Below are positions 25,822 through 33,929 of a DNA stretch of 64,000 nucleotides, in pieces; positions within the stretch are counted from its first letter, which is position 1; each line of letters starts with the position of its first letter. The notes beneath the pieces were generated by a model. The model saw nothing but the letters and a program-made list of their open reading frames with translations, had not been told where the DNA came from and did not search any database. The translations under genes and the position numbers were made by a program. The DNA comes from Candidatus Melainabacteria bacterium (GTDB taxonomy: Bacteria > Cyanobacteriota > Vampirovibrionia > Gastranaerophilales > Gastranaerophilaceae), in assembly GCA_003258795.1 (NCBI GenBank), contig QHMH01000014.1:27246-91245 (forward strand). Reading direction: 5' to 3'.

Positions 25822-26334
25822 TTATGCTACGTATTTAGGAGCTGTTTTTTGTGCGGCTTGATCTAAAGCACCTTGAGCTGTTTGTTCTTCTTGATCTAAC
25901 ATAGAAAGTTTAGTTTCTAATTTTTTGATTTCTTGCTCAATTTTTGTTTCTTTAACATTTAAAGCTTTAGTTTCTGCTTGTATACATTGATTCATTTGTT
26001 GTTGATAGAAGTTAGAGAATATACTTTGTTGGAATTGTTGTTGCATAGCTGCATCAGTGATATTCATCATAGCTGCAGGGTTTACCATTGACATTTGAGT
26101 TGAAGCGGCTTGGTAGCAAGTTGAGTTAGCAGAGTTGATGAAACTTACCATTCTTTCAAATAAAGAACCTGAAACTTGAGATAAGTCGTTCATTGTGATG
26201 TTGCCACTTGCAATTGTTGCAGCATAGTTTTGCAAGTCCATTTTTTGTTGATACAAATCATTCAATTTGTAGTTAATGTCGCTTTTTTCTCTGATGATTT
26301 GCGAAACTCTTTTTGTCCATAAAAATAAACCCAT
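25822..26334 (-). CDS. Uncharacterised coiled-coil protein
   Basis: I do not recognise this 170-residue protein. It begins MGLFLWTKRVSQIIREKSD, a basic/hydrophobic N-terminus too short for a membrane anchor. A Gln/Met/Asn-rich middle region (QQFQQSIFSNFYQQQMNQ) is followed by a coiled coil (about 115-155). It resembles structural or secretion-chaperone-like proteins only in composition. Its gene is monocistronic with its own terminator. No signal peptide is present. Confidence 0.6.
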   Translation of the reverse strand: MGLFLWTKRVSQIIREKSDINYKLNDLYQQKMDLQNYAATIASGNITMNDLSQVSGSLFERMVSFINSANSTCYQAASTQMSMVNPAAMMNITDAAMQQQFQQSIFSNFYQQQMNQCIQAETKALNVKETKIEQEIKKLETKLSMLDQEEQTAQGALDQAAQKTAPKYVA

Positions 26335-26496
26335 GTTGCACCGCCTGATTTTTAATAACCAATTTGTAAACCTTACATGAGTATAAAGTATTTTCTTTGG
26401 AAAAAATTGCCTTTTTATTTACATAATATTACGAAATGTAAACATGGGAAATTCCATGGTAGCAAGGATTTCCATGATTTTGGACATGACAAAATC

Positions 26497-27147
26497 TTAC
26501 AATTCTGAAGCTACAACAACTTTATCGATAAGACCATATTCAACCGCTTGTTGAGCAGATAAATAGTGATCTCTTTCGGTATCTTCTTTGATTTTTTTCA
26601 AAGGTTGACCTGTATGTTCAGAAAGTAAACCATTTAACATTGATTTCATTCTTAAAATTTCTTTTGCTTCAAGTTCAATATCAGTAGCTTGACCTTGAGC
26701 CCCACCCAAAGGTTGGTGAATCATAATTCTTGCACTTGGAAGAGCCATTCTCTTACCTTTTGTCCCTGCTGATAGTAAGAAAGCACCCATACTTGCGGCT
26801 TCACCAATACATATTGTTGAAACATCAGCTTTTATAAGCTTCATAGTATCGAAGATTGCCATACCTGCAGTTATTACACCACCAGGAGAATTGATATAGA
26901 GCATGATGTCTTTTTCAGGGTTTTCACTATCGAGAAGAAGTAATTGAGCTACAATTGAATTTGCTAATTCATCATCAATTTCTTCACCCAAAAATATAAT
27001 TCTTTCTCTTAACAATCTTGAGAAAATGTCGAAAGAACGTTCACCTCTTGATGATGCCTCAATTACAGTTGGGACATAGCTCAAAATTTTATTATAATCA
27101 GATTTGCTCATTATAGGTTCATGTGTTGTAATACTGTTAATTTCCAT
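26497..27147 (-). CDS. clpP: ATP-dependent Clp protease proteolytic subunit
   Basis: Serine peptidase subunit that forms the barrel used with ClpA, ClpC or ClpX. The catalytic triad is present: S119 in GEAASMGA, H144 in MIHQPLGG and D193 in TERDHYLSA. The INSPGG oxyanion loop and the ALPSARIMIHQP stretch are conserved. At 216 residues it has an extended N-terminus of about 25 residues relative to E. coli mature ClpP. GGAG lies 7 nt before the ATG. It follows the acyl-CoA ligase gene by 15 bp on the same strand and is probably co-transcribed with it. Confidence 0.96.
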   Translation of the reverse strand: MEINSITTHEPIMSKSDYNKILSYVPTVIEASSRGERSFDIFSRLLRERIIFLGEEIDDELANSIVAQLLLLDSENPEKDIMLYINSPGGVITAGMAIFDTMKLIKADVSTICIGEAASMGAFLLSAGTKGKRMALPSARIMIHQPLGGAQGQATDIELEAKEILRMKSMLNGLLSEHTGQPLKKIKEDTERDHYLSAQQAVEYGLIDKVVVASEL

Positions 27148-27162
27148 CTTTATCTCCGTTAA

Positions 27163-28863
27163 TTACATTGAAAGAACAAGTTCTTTCACATCTTTTCTCT
27201 TTACTTTTCTTGTTGTTGTCTTTGGTAGAGGATCCTTTAATACTACCACATTGTTAGGTCTTTTGTACATAGTCAACTGGGTAGATAAATTTTTAACTTC
27301 TGCTCTTATGAAAGAATTTAATCCATTATCATCTCCCTCAAAACGTTTGATGATTTCGTCTTTAGGTACAACAACAGCCATAATATCTTCAGTACCGTCT
27401 TTTGCCCCAAAAGTTCTTGAAGTTCCCATAACACAAACCTCTGCAAAGTATTCACTTTTTTCCAAAACAGTTTCAACTTCTTCAGGGAAAACTTTTTTAC
27501 CACCATTTAAAACAATCATGTTTTTAATTCTGCCAGTAATGTAGATATTTTTTTCCTTATCAAGAGTTGCAATGTCACCAGTGTGGAACCAGTTATCCTC
27601 ATCAATTACTGATGCTGTGAGTTCTGGTTGGTTGTAATACCCTTTCATAACGCAATCACTTCTGAGTAATAATTCTCCAGATTCTTTATCAATTTTAACC
27701 TCATATGAAGGTAATGCTCTTCCAACAGAACTCATATGTTTCATATCACCCATGTTAACTGAAACAACTGGACTTGTTTCAGTAAGTCCATATCCTTGAT
27801 AAATAATTACACCTAATCTGTCAAAAAATTCAGCAACTGAAACATCAAGAGGTGCTCCACCAGAAATACACTGAGTAAAGTAACCACCGAATTTATCGTG
27901 GATTTTCTTGAACATTTTTCTTCTAATGTTTATTGGCATGTATTTAGCTATTGCATACATTGCTTTAAAGGCATTTTGTTGAGCTTTTGGAAGATTTTTT
28001 AATTCTGCTTCAATTGACATTTTTAGCAATTTAAGAAAAGCCGGAACAACAATCATGAATGCAATCTTCTTTTCTTTCATAATAGACAAAATATCTTTTG
28101 GTTTAAGACTTTGTGCATAATAAACTGAAAAACCAAAATTTAAGAACGTAAAAAATCCTACTGTCAATTCAAATAAATGATTCATTGGCAAAATTGATAA
28201 TACGTTTATACTTTCAGCTGATGTTGCAATTTTTTTATAATCTGGAAATAATCTTTTTAATGGTTCTTTCAAATCGTTTAATTGAGAAAGTAAATTTTTA
28301 AAACTAATTTCAACACCTTTTGGAGAGCCAGTTGTTCCAGATGTATAAATAATCAAAGCTGTTGATTTTGTAGCTCTATGTTTCCACTTGCAATCGTAAT
28401 TATCTGGCAATGTGTACAAACTTGGTAAGCCCAAATTGTATGTAGGCTCGTCAACTACAATTATTGTTTTTAGTGATTCAATTTTGTTTTTTAATTCTAA
28501 AGCTTTGTCAATATAAGATTGAGAAACCATTAAAACTGTAGGGTTACAATCTGATAAAATTGAAGTTAATTCAAAGATTGTTAACTTATTATCCAATGGT
28601 ACGGTAACCATTCCTGAAATAACTGATGCAAAAACACAAGCTCCAATCTCAGGTTTTGATTCTGATAATATAGCTAACCTTTCTCCCTTTTTAACTTGTA
28701 AGTCATTGATTAAATAATAGGCAAGTTTTCGAGTTAACAACCCCAAACCCTTATAAGAAAACTCTTTCCATCCAAGTTTTGTCTTTATTGCAAGAGCAAT
28801 TTTTTCACCATAGTTATTTGTTTGTCCTTCCAAAAGTGACAAAACATTTGTCCAATTTGCCAT
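27163..28863 (-). CDS. AMP-dependent acyl-CoA (or acyl-ACP) ligase
   Basis: An adenylate-forming enzyme of 566 residues that activates a carboxylic acid, probably a long-chain fatty acid. The ATP/AMP motif YTSGTTGSPKGVEIS is present, as are YQGYGLTETSPVVSV, GDIATLDKEKNIYITGR and the catalytic lysine near KRKDVKELV at the C-terminus. Length and motifs match FadD/AAS-type ligases; acyl-ACP synthetase of cyanobacteria is a close alternative. AAGGA precedes the ATG. It is upstream of clpP in the same operon. It may recycle fatty acids released from membrane lipids. Confidence 0.88.
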   Translation of the reverse strand: MANWTNVLSLLEGQTNNYGEKIALAIKTKLGWKEFSYKGLGLLTRKLAYYLINDLQVKKGERLAILSESKPEIGACVFASVISGMVTVPLDNKLTIFELTSILSDCNPTVLMVSQSYIDKALELKNKIESLKTIIVVDEPTYNLGLPSLYTLPDNYDCKWKHRATKSTALIIYTSGTTGSPKGVEISFKNLLSQLNDLKEPLKRLFPDYKKIATSAESINVLSILPMNHLFELTVGFFTFLNFGFSVYYAQSLKPKDILSIMKEKKIAFMIVVPAFLKLLKMSIEAELKNLPKAQQNAFKAMYAIAKYMPINIRRKMFKKIHDKFGGYFTQCISGGAPLDVSVAEFFDRLGVIIYQGYGLTETSPVVSVNMGDMKHMSSVGRALPSYEVKIDKESGELLLRSDCVMKGYYNQPELTASVIDEDNWFHTGDIATLDKEKNIYITGRIKNMIVLNGGKKVFPEEVETVLEKSEYFAEVCVMGTSRTFGAKDGTEDIMAVVVPKDEIIKRFEGDDNGLNSFIRAEVKNLSTQLTMYKRPNNVVVLKDPLPKTTTRKVKRKDVKELVLSM

Positions 28864-28966
28864 ATTATAAATTCCTTCCGCTATTTTTATTAAATCTAAT
28901 TCAATATTACTGAAATATTATAAAGCAAATGATACTTGTTTTCAAGAAAGTTAACTTTACTTAAAA

Positions 28967-29938
28967 TTAGTTAAATGTTGAATTTTGTCGGCGAAGATAT
29001 TCGTTAACTGCCGGACAAGAACCTTTACAAACTCTGTTTTCACAACCAATTTTACTATATCTGCATTGATATGCATTTGCATGCATATATTCTGTAACTC
29101 TCATTATGTACCATTGACGAGCTTCTGCTGCATTTTTAAATCTTTGGTAATTATCAACAACAAGAAAATCATCAGGGAAAGAGAAACAATATTTTATGCT
29201 TTTATCAACTAAAACGTCTAAAACTGGTTCTCTACATCCCAAATCAAAGTTTACAATTCTTGGATTTTCTAAAGCTTCTCCCATCAACCTTGGAGAAATT
29301 TGGCAGTTGTTTGATGGACAGTCAAAACCAATTGTTATGTCTGTGTAATCCTTCATAACCTTGTCAATCATATATTTTACAGGAGTGTCATAATTCATTA
29401 AATCAAATGTTCCTTCATGGAATGGTGTTGCAATTCCCATACGAACATGGTGAACAAGTCCTGGGTATGTATTTATGATGTTAAATAAGTTTTCAATGTG
29501 TTCTGTATCAATTTTTTCATCATTCATAAGAGTTAAGCCAACACAAAAAGAAATTTGACGACTTGCAAGGTAATCTCTTTTTGAATGAAGTAGTGCAAAG
29601 TTTTTGTAGAACAAATCTTTAAGTTCATCACGTGATGTAGTATTAACCAAATATCCAACATCACCAATTTCAATCATTTTTTCAAGCAACTCAGTTTTAC
29701 AAAGAAGGTTTGTAAACATAGTAAGACGATTCATTTCTTTTACCCTTTTCATAATTTTTAAAATGTCAGGGTGAAGAGTTGGTTCGCCACCTAAGATACC
29801 AATTTTAGGTTCTGATACCCCCCATTGAATAATGTCATCAATTTCTTCATAAGAGAGCATCTTGTGTTGTTGATGATATTCTTTTTGGAAACAATATTCA
29901 CAGTTGTTATTACAATCACTGATAATACTTATATTCAA
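28967..29938 (-). CDS. Radical SAM protein with C-terminal cysteine cluster
   Basis: A 323-residue radical SAM enzyme. The CNNNCEYCF motif starts at residue 9, GGEPTLHPD follows, and a C-terminal region has cysteines in CRYSKIGC-ENRVCKGSCP, a SPASM-like auxiliary cluster. The start is TTG 29938 with TAGGAG 8 nt upstream; a nearby ATG (29945) is out of frame. The 4Fe-4S site sits unusually close to the N-terminus. No substrate peptide gene is adjacent. tRNA-Gln lies just upstream with its own promoter and T-run. Substrate unknown. Confidence 0.82.
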   Translation of the reverse strand: MNISIISDCNNNCEYCFQKEYHQQHKMLSYEEIDDIIQWGVSEPKIGILGGEPTLHPDILKIMKRVKEMNRLTMFTNLLCKTELLEKMIEIGDVGYLVNTTSRDELKDLFYKNFALLHSKRDYLASRQISFCVGLTLMNDEKIDTEHIENLFNIINTYPGLVHHVRMGIATPFHEGTFDLMNYDTPVKYMIDKVMKDYTDITIGFDCPSNNCQISPRLMGEALENPRIVNFDLGCREPVLDVLVDKSIKYCFSFPDDFLVVDNYQRFKNAAEARQWYIMRVTEYMHANAYQCRYSKIGCENRVCKGSCPAVNEYLRRQNSTFN

Positions 29939-29969
29939 TTTTCATACTCCTATTTTTGGTAAAAAAAAA

Positions 29970-30041
29970 CTGGGGCGGAAGGATTCGAACCTCCGAATGC
30001 CTGGACCAAAACCAGGTGCCTTACCGCTTGGCGACGCCCCA
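29970..30041 (-). tRNA. tRNA-Gln(TTG)
   Basis: A 72-nt cloverleaf on the minus strand. Acceptor TGGGGCG pairs with CGCCCCA, the anticodon stem CCTGG/CCAGG encloses the loop TTTTGGT, giving anticodon TTG, and the T-loop GGTTCGAATCC is present. The discriminator is G73, as expected for Gln. CCA is not encoded. Nine T residues (29961-29969) follow immediately and could terminate transcription. Confidence 0.96.
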
Positions 30042-30054
30042 ATGTTACTGTTCA

Positions 30055-30083
30055 ATTTTAATCCGATGAAAAATGTTTGTCAA
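30055..30083 (-). promoter_or_regulatory. tRNA-Gln promoter
   Basis: On the minus strand a perfect TTGACA (30078-30083), a 17-bp spacer and TAAAAT (30055-30060). Transcription would start near 30048, about 7 nt before the tRNA. Confidence 0.85.
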
Positions 30084-30091
30084 GAAATTTT

Positions 30092-30931
30092 TTACATATC
30101 GTCAAAAGTCTTGTCGCTAAACTTTTCTCTTATCTCATAAAATTTATCTGCAACTTTAAGGAAGGCATCTGTTATGTAAGGATCAAACTGAGTTCCTCTA
30201 CCCTCTTTTATTATTTTAACACATTTTTCTTGAGGGTAAATTTCTTTGTAAACTCTTTTGGTACTCAATGCATCATAAACATCTGCAATTGCCATTATTC
30301 TTGCAGGAAGAGGTATTTCTTCACCTTTTAACCCGTCTGGATATCCTTTGCCATCCCATCTTTCGTGATGAGAACGTGCAATAACTTTTCCCATCTCAAT
30401 AAAAGAATTGTCACCAAATTTTGAGTGAACTTCATCAAGAGTTTTGGCGCCAATTACAGTATGCTGTTTCATTACCTCATACTCGTCCTGTGTAAGTTTT
30501 GCATTTTTTAAAAGAATTAAATCGGAAATTCCAACTTTCCCTATGTCATGAAGTGTGCTTGCATTTACTATATCTTCAATAAAATTATCATCAATAAGAT
30601 TAGAGTATGGCGAATTCTTTGCAAGTTCTTCTGTTAAAACTTTACAATAATTTTTTACCCTCGTTAAATGCTCTCCAGTGTCATCATCTCTGGATTGTGC
30701 AAGTTTTGCCAAAGAGAAAATTGTTTCAGTTTGCATTTGTGAAATTTTCTTCTCTTTATGAGGGATAATGTTTTCTTTTGTTAGTACAATATCTTCTTTT
30801 TTTTGTACCAAAGAATCAATAAGAGAGGTTAAATCATCAGCTGTGGATATTTTATATCCAGCCTTTAACAATAAATCTTTCAGATTCTCTAAATCTGACT
30901 TTTCACTGTTTACGATTAAAACCTCTCTCAT
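30092..30931 (-). CDS. HD-GYP domain protein with degenerate receiver
   Basis: Predicted cyclic-di-GMP phosphodiesterase of 279 residues. The HD-GYP domain (about 65-275) has HD at 128-129 (STLHDIGKVG), H157, and the complete HHERWDGKGYPDG signature at 188-200, so it should be active. The N-terminal about 60 residues resemble a response-regulator receiver, but the acidic pair is N8-S9 and the phospho-acceptor position is K52, so it cannot be phosphorylated normally. It is the last gene of a run ytxH, DUF948, ytxH, HD-GYP on the minus strand. AAGGAAG precedes the ATG. Confidence 0.9.
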   Translation of the reverse strand: MREVLIVNSEKSDLENLKDLLLKAGYKISTADDLTSLIDSLVQKKEDIVLTKENIIPHKEKKISQMQTETIFSLAKLAQSRDDDTGEHLTRVKNYCKVLTEELAKNSPYSNLIDDNFIEDIVNASTLHDIGKVGISDLILLKNAKLTQDEYEVMKQHTVIGAKTLDEVHSKFGDNSFIEMGKVIARSHHERWDGKGYPDGLKGEEIPLPARIMAIADVYDALSTKRVYKEIYPQEKCVKIIKEGRGTQFDPYITDAFLKVADKFYEIREKFSDKTFDDM

Positions 30932-30951
30932 TTTTCTTCCTTTATCTTTTC

Positions 30952-31221
30952 CTATGAAGGATTTTCTTCTTTTTGTTTGTTGATCATGCTTTGGATTTTA
31001 TCCATAATTTCTTCACCCTTATCTTGAAGATCTGAAATTATGTTTTCAGCTTTTTCTTGAATTTCTTTTACTTTCTTGTCTGTTTTATCTGCAACATCTC
31101 TTGAAACATCTTTAATAGCTTCTCTTGTTTCTTCCCCAGATTGAGGTGCTAATAACAATCCAGCGATTGCACCAATAACACCGCCGACAACACATCCTGC
31201 AATAAATTTTCCTGTTGACAT
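30952..31221 (-). CDS. YtxH-domain protein
   Basis: An 89-residue protein with an N-terminal glycine-rich membrane helix (FIAGCVVGGVIGAIAGLLLAP), followed by the QSGEETRE motif and a long amphipathic coiled coil. This is the YtxH/GvpP-like architecture. Family members are membrane-anchored, with the coiled coil facing the cytoplasm or periplasm; their role is poorly defined. AAAGGAG lies upstream of the ATG. It forms an operon with a DUF948 protein and another YtxH protein, the same pairing as ytxG-ytxH of Bacillus, where the genes are linked to stress response. Confidence 0.8.
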   Translation of the reverse strand: MSTGKFIAGCVVGGVIGAIAGLLLAPQSGEETREAIKDVSRDVADKTDKKVKEIQEKAENIISDLQDKGEEIMDKIQSMINKQKEENPS

Positions 31222-31234
31222 GAAATTTCTCCTT

Positions 31235-31615
31235 TTATTTCTTTACAAACGACTTAACCAGTGACACTATCCACTGAAATGCAGTTCTTACGGCACCTTT
31301 AGAAAATAACCTTGCTCGTGAAAAAGCCAACAAACCTGCTGCCGTGAAACCGCTAAAAAACTTTGAAACACCGCTGACGTTTTTGTCAACACTGTTTACC
31401 ACCGCACTTATCCCTGAAAGTGTAGAATTCACTTCCTCAAGTATCGGTTTTGATTCTTCTTTTACCATTACAACTGTTTCATCAAGGTTTTTTACCAATT
31501 TTGACAAATCAGAAAGTAATTTTACGACAAATGCTCCAATCAACAAAACCATTAGAGCTGTCGCAATAACTAAAAAAGTTAAACTTTGGTTTAATACAAC
31601 TTGTGATAAATACAT
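31235..31615 (-). CDS. DUF948 (YtxG-like) membrane protein
   Basis: A 126-residue protein with an N-terminal membrane helix (about 11-33, TFLVIATALMVLLIGAF). A long coiled coil follows, with the pattern VEESKPILEEVNSTLSGIS, as in DUF948. The C-terminus has a short hydrophobic stretch (GLLAFSRARLFSK) and a basic end. Together with the flanking YtxH-domain genes it forms the YtxG-YtxH pair seen in other bacteria. Start ATG has AAGGAAGG upstream. Probably an envelope-stress or membrane-organising protein; no enzymatic motif. Confidence 0.75.
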   Translation of the reverse strand: MYLSQVVLNQSLTFLVIATALMVLLIGAFVVKLLSDLSKLVKNLDETVVMVKEESKPILEEVNSTLSGISAVVNSVDKNVSGVSKFFSGFTAAGLLAFSRARLFSKGAVRTAFQWIVSLVKSFVKK

Positions 31616-31624
31616 AACCCTTCC

Positions 31625-31945
31625 TTAATTAAATTCTCCGTCTATACGACAAATTTCAATTTCTTCAAGTTCTTTTGCTTTACGGAGTCGTCTTGCACGA
31701 ACTGAATTAACTAACTTTCTAAAAGCTCTTTCTGCCTGATATTTTAGAAAATCTACTTTTTCAGAAACTTGTTTTGATATGTTTTCCATATCTTCACTGT
31801 GTTCTTCTTTATAATCATTTATTGCTTTTTTTACTTCTTCTCTTGTTTCTTTTCCTGCCTTCGGTGCTAACAAAATTCCTGCAATTATTCCACCAAGAAC
31901 TCCTGCTAACAATCCCGAATCAAAACCGCAATTTTTATCAGACAT
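31625..31945 (-). CDS. YtxH-domain protein, first gene of the operon
   Basis: A 106-residue YtxH-type protein. N-terminal MSDKNCGFDSG leads to a membrane helix (LLAGVLGGIIAGILLAP) and the KAGKETREEV motif, then a coiled coil with a basic segment (RARRLRKAKELEE). I set the start at ATG 31945, preceded by GAGAGGTG, because a promoter (TTGAAA, 16 bp, TATACT) at 31971-31998 lies inside any longer reading. A paralogue of the 30952 gene. The two copies bracket the DUF948 gene. Confidence 0.78.
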   Translation of the reverse strand: MSDKNCGFDSGLLAGVLGGIIAGILLAPKAGKETREEVKKAINDYKEEHSEDMENISKQVSEKVDFLKYQAERAFRKLVNSVRARRLRKAKELEEIEICRIDGEFN

Positions 31946-31970
31946 TTGCCCACCTCTCTTTTCTTCGATT

Positions 31971-31998
31971 AGTATAACATATTCCGAAAAAATTTCAA
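31971..31998 (-). promoter_or_regulatory. Promoter of the YtxH/DUF948/HD-GYP operon
   Basis: On the minus strand TTGAAA (31993-31998), 16-bp spacer, TATACT (31971-31976). The predicted transcript starts near 31964, about 20 nt before the ATG at 31945. Confidence 0.65.
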
Positions 31999-32082
31999 TC
32001 CGCAAGACTCTTAAAATATTAAAAACAGTACACTTAAACTACTACCCTTGGGTAGCAAAATCATGTACAAAATCTTAAAAGT

Positions 32083-32370
32083 TTAAATCATAGAAACAGA
32101 AATAATAACTGTTAACATTACTGATAGAACATGTGCCAAATCTTTACGTTTTGCATAAGTTGCATTAGCAGCATTGAGAGCATAACAAACCGCAGTCATT
32201 TTACGACCCAAAACAGACATACATTTTCCAGCAAGAGCATAATCATTCATTGATACCATCATTTTATCTGGATCAATTGCAGATTCAGGTAATCTTGGTT
32301 GATTTACCTGCTTTTGTGCATATCTCTTTACGATAAATTGTTCTAAACTATCTTTCGGTCCGATGCTCAT
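32083..32370 (-). CDS. Small uncharacterised protein, paralogue A
   Basis: A 95-residue protein I do not recognise. It begins MSIGPKDSLEQFIVKRYA and contains the motif MNDYALAGKCMSV and NAANATYAK. It also ends in a hydrophobic helix (VLSVMLTVIISVSMI) that the neighbouring paralogue lacks. The tandem gene at 32476 shares IGP-K/Q-D, the V-K-R/K-Y-A block, the MNDY-A/S-L block and NAANA-x-Y, so both belong to one small family. The hydrophobic tail could anchor this copy in the membrane. Each copy has its own ribosome binding site; terminator structure between them means they are separate transcripts. Confidence 0.65.
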   Translation of the reverse strand: MSIGPKDSLEQFIVKRYAQKQVNQPRLPESAIDPDKMMVSMNDYALAGKCMSVLGRKMTAVCYALNAANATYAKRKDLAHVLSVMLTVIISVSMI

Positions 32371-32410
32371 GGCAAAAACCTTACACTCCTCGACTTCTAC
32401 ATGTATATAA

Positions 32411-32450
32411 AAAAAATATTCTTCCTCAAATTTCAGAAAGAATATTTTTT
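32411..32450 (-). terminator. Terminator of small paralogue B
   Basis: A perfect 13-bp repeat AAAAAATATTCTT/AAGAATATTTTTT (32411-32423 and 32438-32450), with T-runs on both strands. It lies 26 bp beyond the stop codon of the gene at 32476 and upstream of paralogue A. Confidence 0.7.
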
Positions 32451-32475
32451 GTTACAAAACTTAATCTATATGTTT

Positions 32476-32706
32476 TTATGCAAATGTTTTTCTATATTGT
32501 GCGTTTGCAGCATTAACACTTGAACAAGCAAGTTTTAATCTTTGTTGGATGGCAATCATATTTCTTGAAACCAAAGAGTAATCGTTCATTGCTGACATTA
32601 CCTTTTCTGGACTTACCATTGATGCTAAACCAGGGTTATCAACTTTAACTGTTGCATATTTCTTAACCAACATTTTATCTATATAATCTTGAGGACCAAT
32701 TGCCAT
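32476..32706 (-). CDS. Small uncharacterised protein, paralogue B
   Basis: A 76-residue protein, tandem paralogue of the gene at 32083. It begins MAIGPQDYIDKMLVKKYATV, contains MSAMNDYSLVSRN and ends ACSSVNAANAQYRKTFA. It lacks the C-terminal hydrophobic helix of paralogue A. AGGAG precedes the ATG with a short gap. Predicted mostly helical, soluble, unknown function. The conserved MNDY and NAANA-x-Y motifs would make good search seeds. Confidence 0.65.
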   Translation of the reverse strand: MAIGPQDYIDKMLVKKYATVKVDNPGLASMVSPEKVMSAMNDYSLVSRNMIAIQQRLKLACSSVNAANAQYRKTFA

Positions 32707-32813
32707 CTTTTCTTCTCCTATATCTCTTTTATCCTTGTATCTATATAAAGTTTTTCTTGAAGAAAAAATTGACTTTTTTCTTTCATGTTTGTTAAGAAAT
32801 ATTAACCAACCAA

Positions 32814-33791
32814 TTACTTATTGTTAAAATCTTTAATATTATCCATTGTAATTTTTAGTATTTCTAATATCGCATCAGAGGTGTTGTAAGCAATATGAGG
32901 AGTAATAATAACATTTGGTAGTTCTGCCATTTTTTGAGCGATAAAGGCCTGTTTAATGCATTCTTTTGACGTTTCACCAATAGTCTTTAAGAAGAAATCA
33001 GAATTAAAGTTTATTTTTTCACACTCAATAACATCTAAAGCGCAGCCTCTAATACGATTTTCAATAATAGCTTCGTATAGTGCAAATACATCTACGAGTT
33101 CACCTCTTGATGTATTTATTAAAAAGGCTGTATTTTTCATTTGATTAAATTCATTCTTTGAAAAAATATGATAATTCTCTCTTTTGTATGGAACGTGAAG
33201 AGTGATTATATCAGAGTTTTTAATAAGCGCTTCAAGCGAAACATAGTTAATTTTTAAATCTTTTTTTTCAAACAAGTCGTATGCAAGAATTTTCATCCCA
33301 AAGGCATGGGCAAGTTTGCAAACACCTGTTCCAATTTGACCAGTTCCTACAACACCTAATGTTAGTTTATTCAAATCTCTACCGAGGTATTTTTCATTAT
33401 CTGCATTTTGACTTTTAACATCTTCGCATGCTTTCATTATGTTTCTTGTTAGACATAAAATAAGTCCAAATGTATATTGAGCAACTGTTGTAGCTCCATA
33501 CGAAGGAACATTTTTTACTGTTATGTTTCTCTTTTCACATTCTTTTATATCAATGTGATTAACCCCAGTTGATCTTGTTGCAATTAGTTTTAAGTTTGGA
33601 AGTTCGTTAAGAACATCTTTTGTTATTGAAGAATTTATAAATGGGCTTATTATTTCAATTTTTTCTTTTTCTACTTTTGAAATATTTTTCAAAACATTGT
33701 TTATCGTTGAGTCAAATAAAACAAAATTGTCATTTAAAAGAGAATTTTTCTCTGTTTCTCTAACCTCAAAAAAGTATATTTTATTATTCAT
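32814..33791 (-). CDS. D-isomer specific 2-hydroxyacid dehydrogenase, probably D-lactate dehydrogenase
   Basis: NAD-dependent D-2-hydroxyacid dehydrogenase of 325 residues; D-lactate dehydrogenase is the closest type. The Rossmann motif VVGTGQIGTGV binds NAD. The catalytic Arg is in INTSRGELVD, Glu in ALDVIECEK and His in IITPHIAYNT. The N-terminal catalytic domain has IATRSTGVNHID. AAGGAG lies before the ATG. A reducing fermentative role (pyruvate to D-lactate) fits an anaerobe; other 2-hydroxyacids are possible. Confidence 0.88.
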   Translation of the reverse strand: MNNKIYFFEVRETEKNSLLNDNFVLFDSTINNVLKNISKVEKEKIEIISPFINSSITKDVLNELPNLKLIATRSTGVNHIDIKECEKRNITVKNVPSYGATTVAQYTFGLILCLTRNIMKACEDVKSQNADNEKYLGRDLNKLTLGVVGTGQIGTGVCKLAHAFGMKILAYDLFEKKDLKINYVSLEALIKNSDIITLHVPYKRENYHIFSKNEFNQMKNTAFLINTSRGELVDVFALYEAIIENRIRGCALDVIECEKINFNSDFFLKTIGETSKECIKQAFIAQKMAELPNVIITPHIAYNTSDAILEILKITMDNIKDFNNK

Positions 33792-33855
33792 AATCGCTCC
33801 TTTTTTGAAGTCTAAAGATTTTAAAAGAAAAATTCAATTGTCGTAGTTAATTAAA

Positions 33856-33880
33856 ATGTATACCCGATTAACCGATACAT
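33856..33880. promoter_or_regulatory. Inverted repeat upstream of hsp20
   Basis: ATGTAT (33856-33861) and ATACAT (33875-33880) flank 13 bp containing CCGATTAACCG. It lies 50 bp before the hsp20 start, where an operator would be expected. It is not the CIRCE element. Part of the region also contains two copies of ATTGTCGTAG-like sequence. Regulatory role is inferred. Confidence 0.35.
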
Positions 33881-33929
33881 ATTTTTAATGGTCGATTTAA
33901 ATTATTGTCGTAGAGATAAGGAGAAAAAA

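Noticed and set aside
26441..26476. Repeated CATGG/GGAAAT elements considered as a terminator or RNA
   Set aside because: Short, imperfect, no T-run; probably chance pairing after clpP.
32042..32055. CTACCC-TT-GGGTAG palindrome considered as a terminator of small paralogue A
   Set aside because: The stem has a 2-nt loop and no T-run on either side, so I cannot support it.
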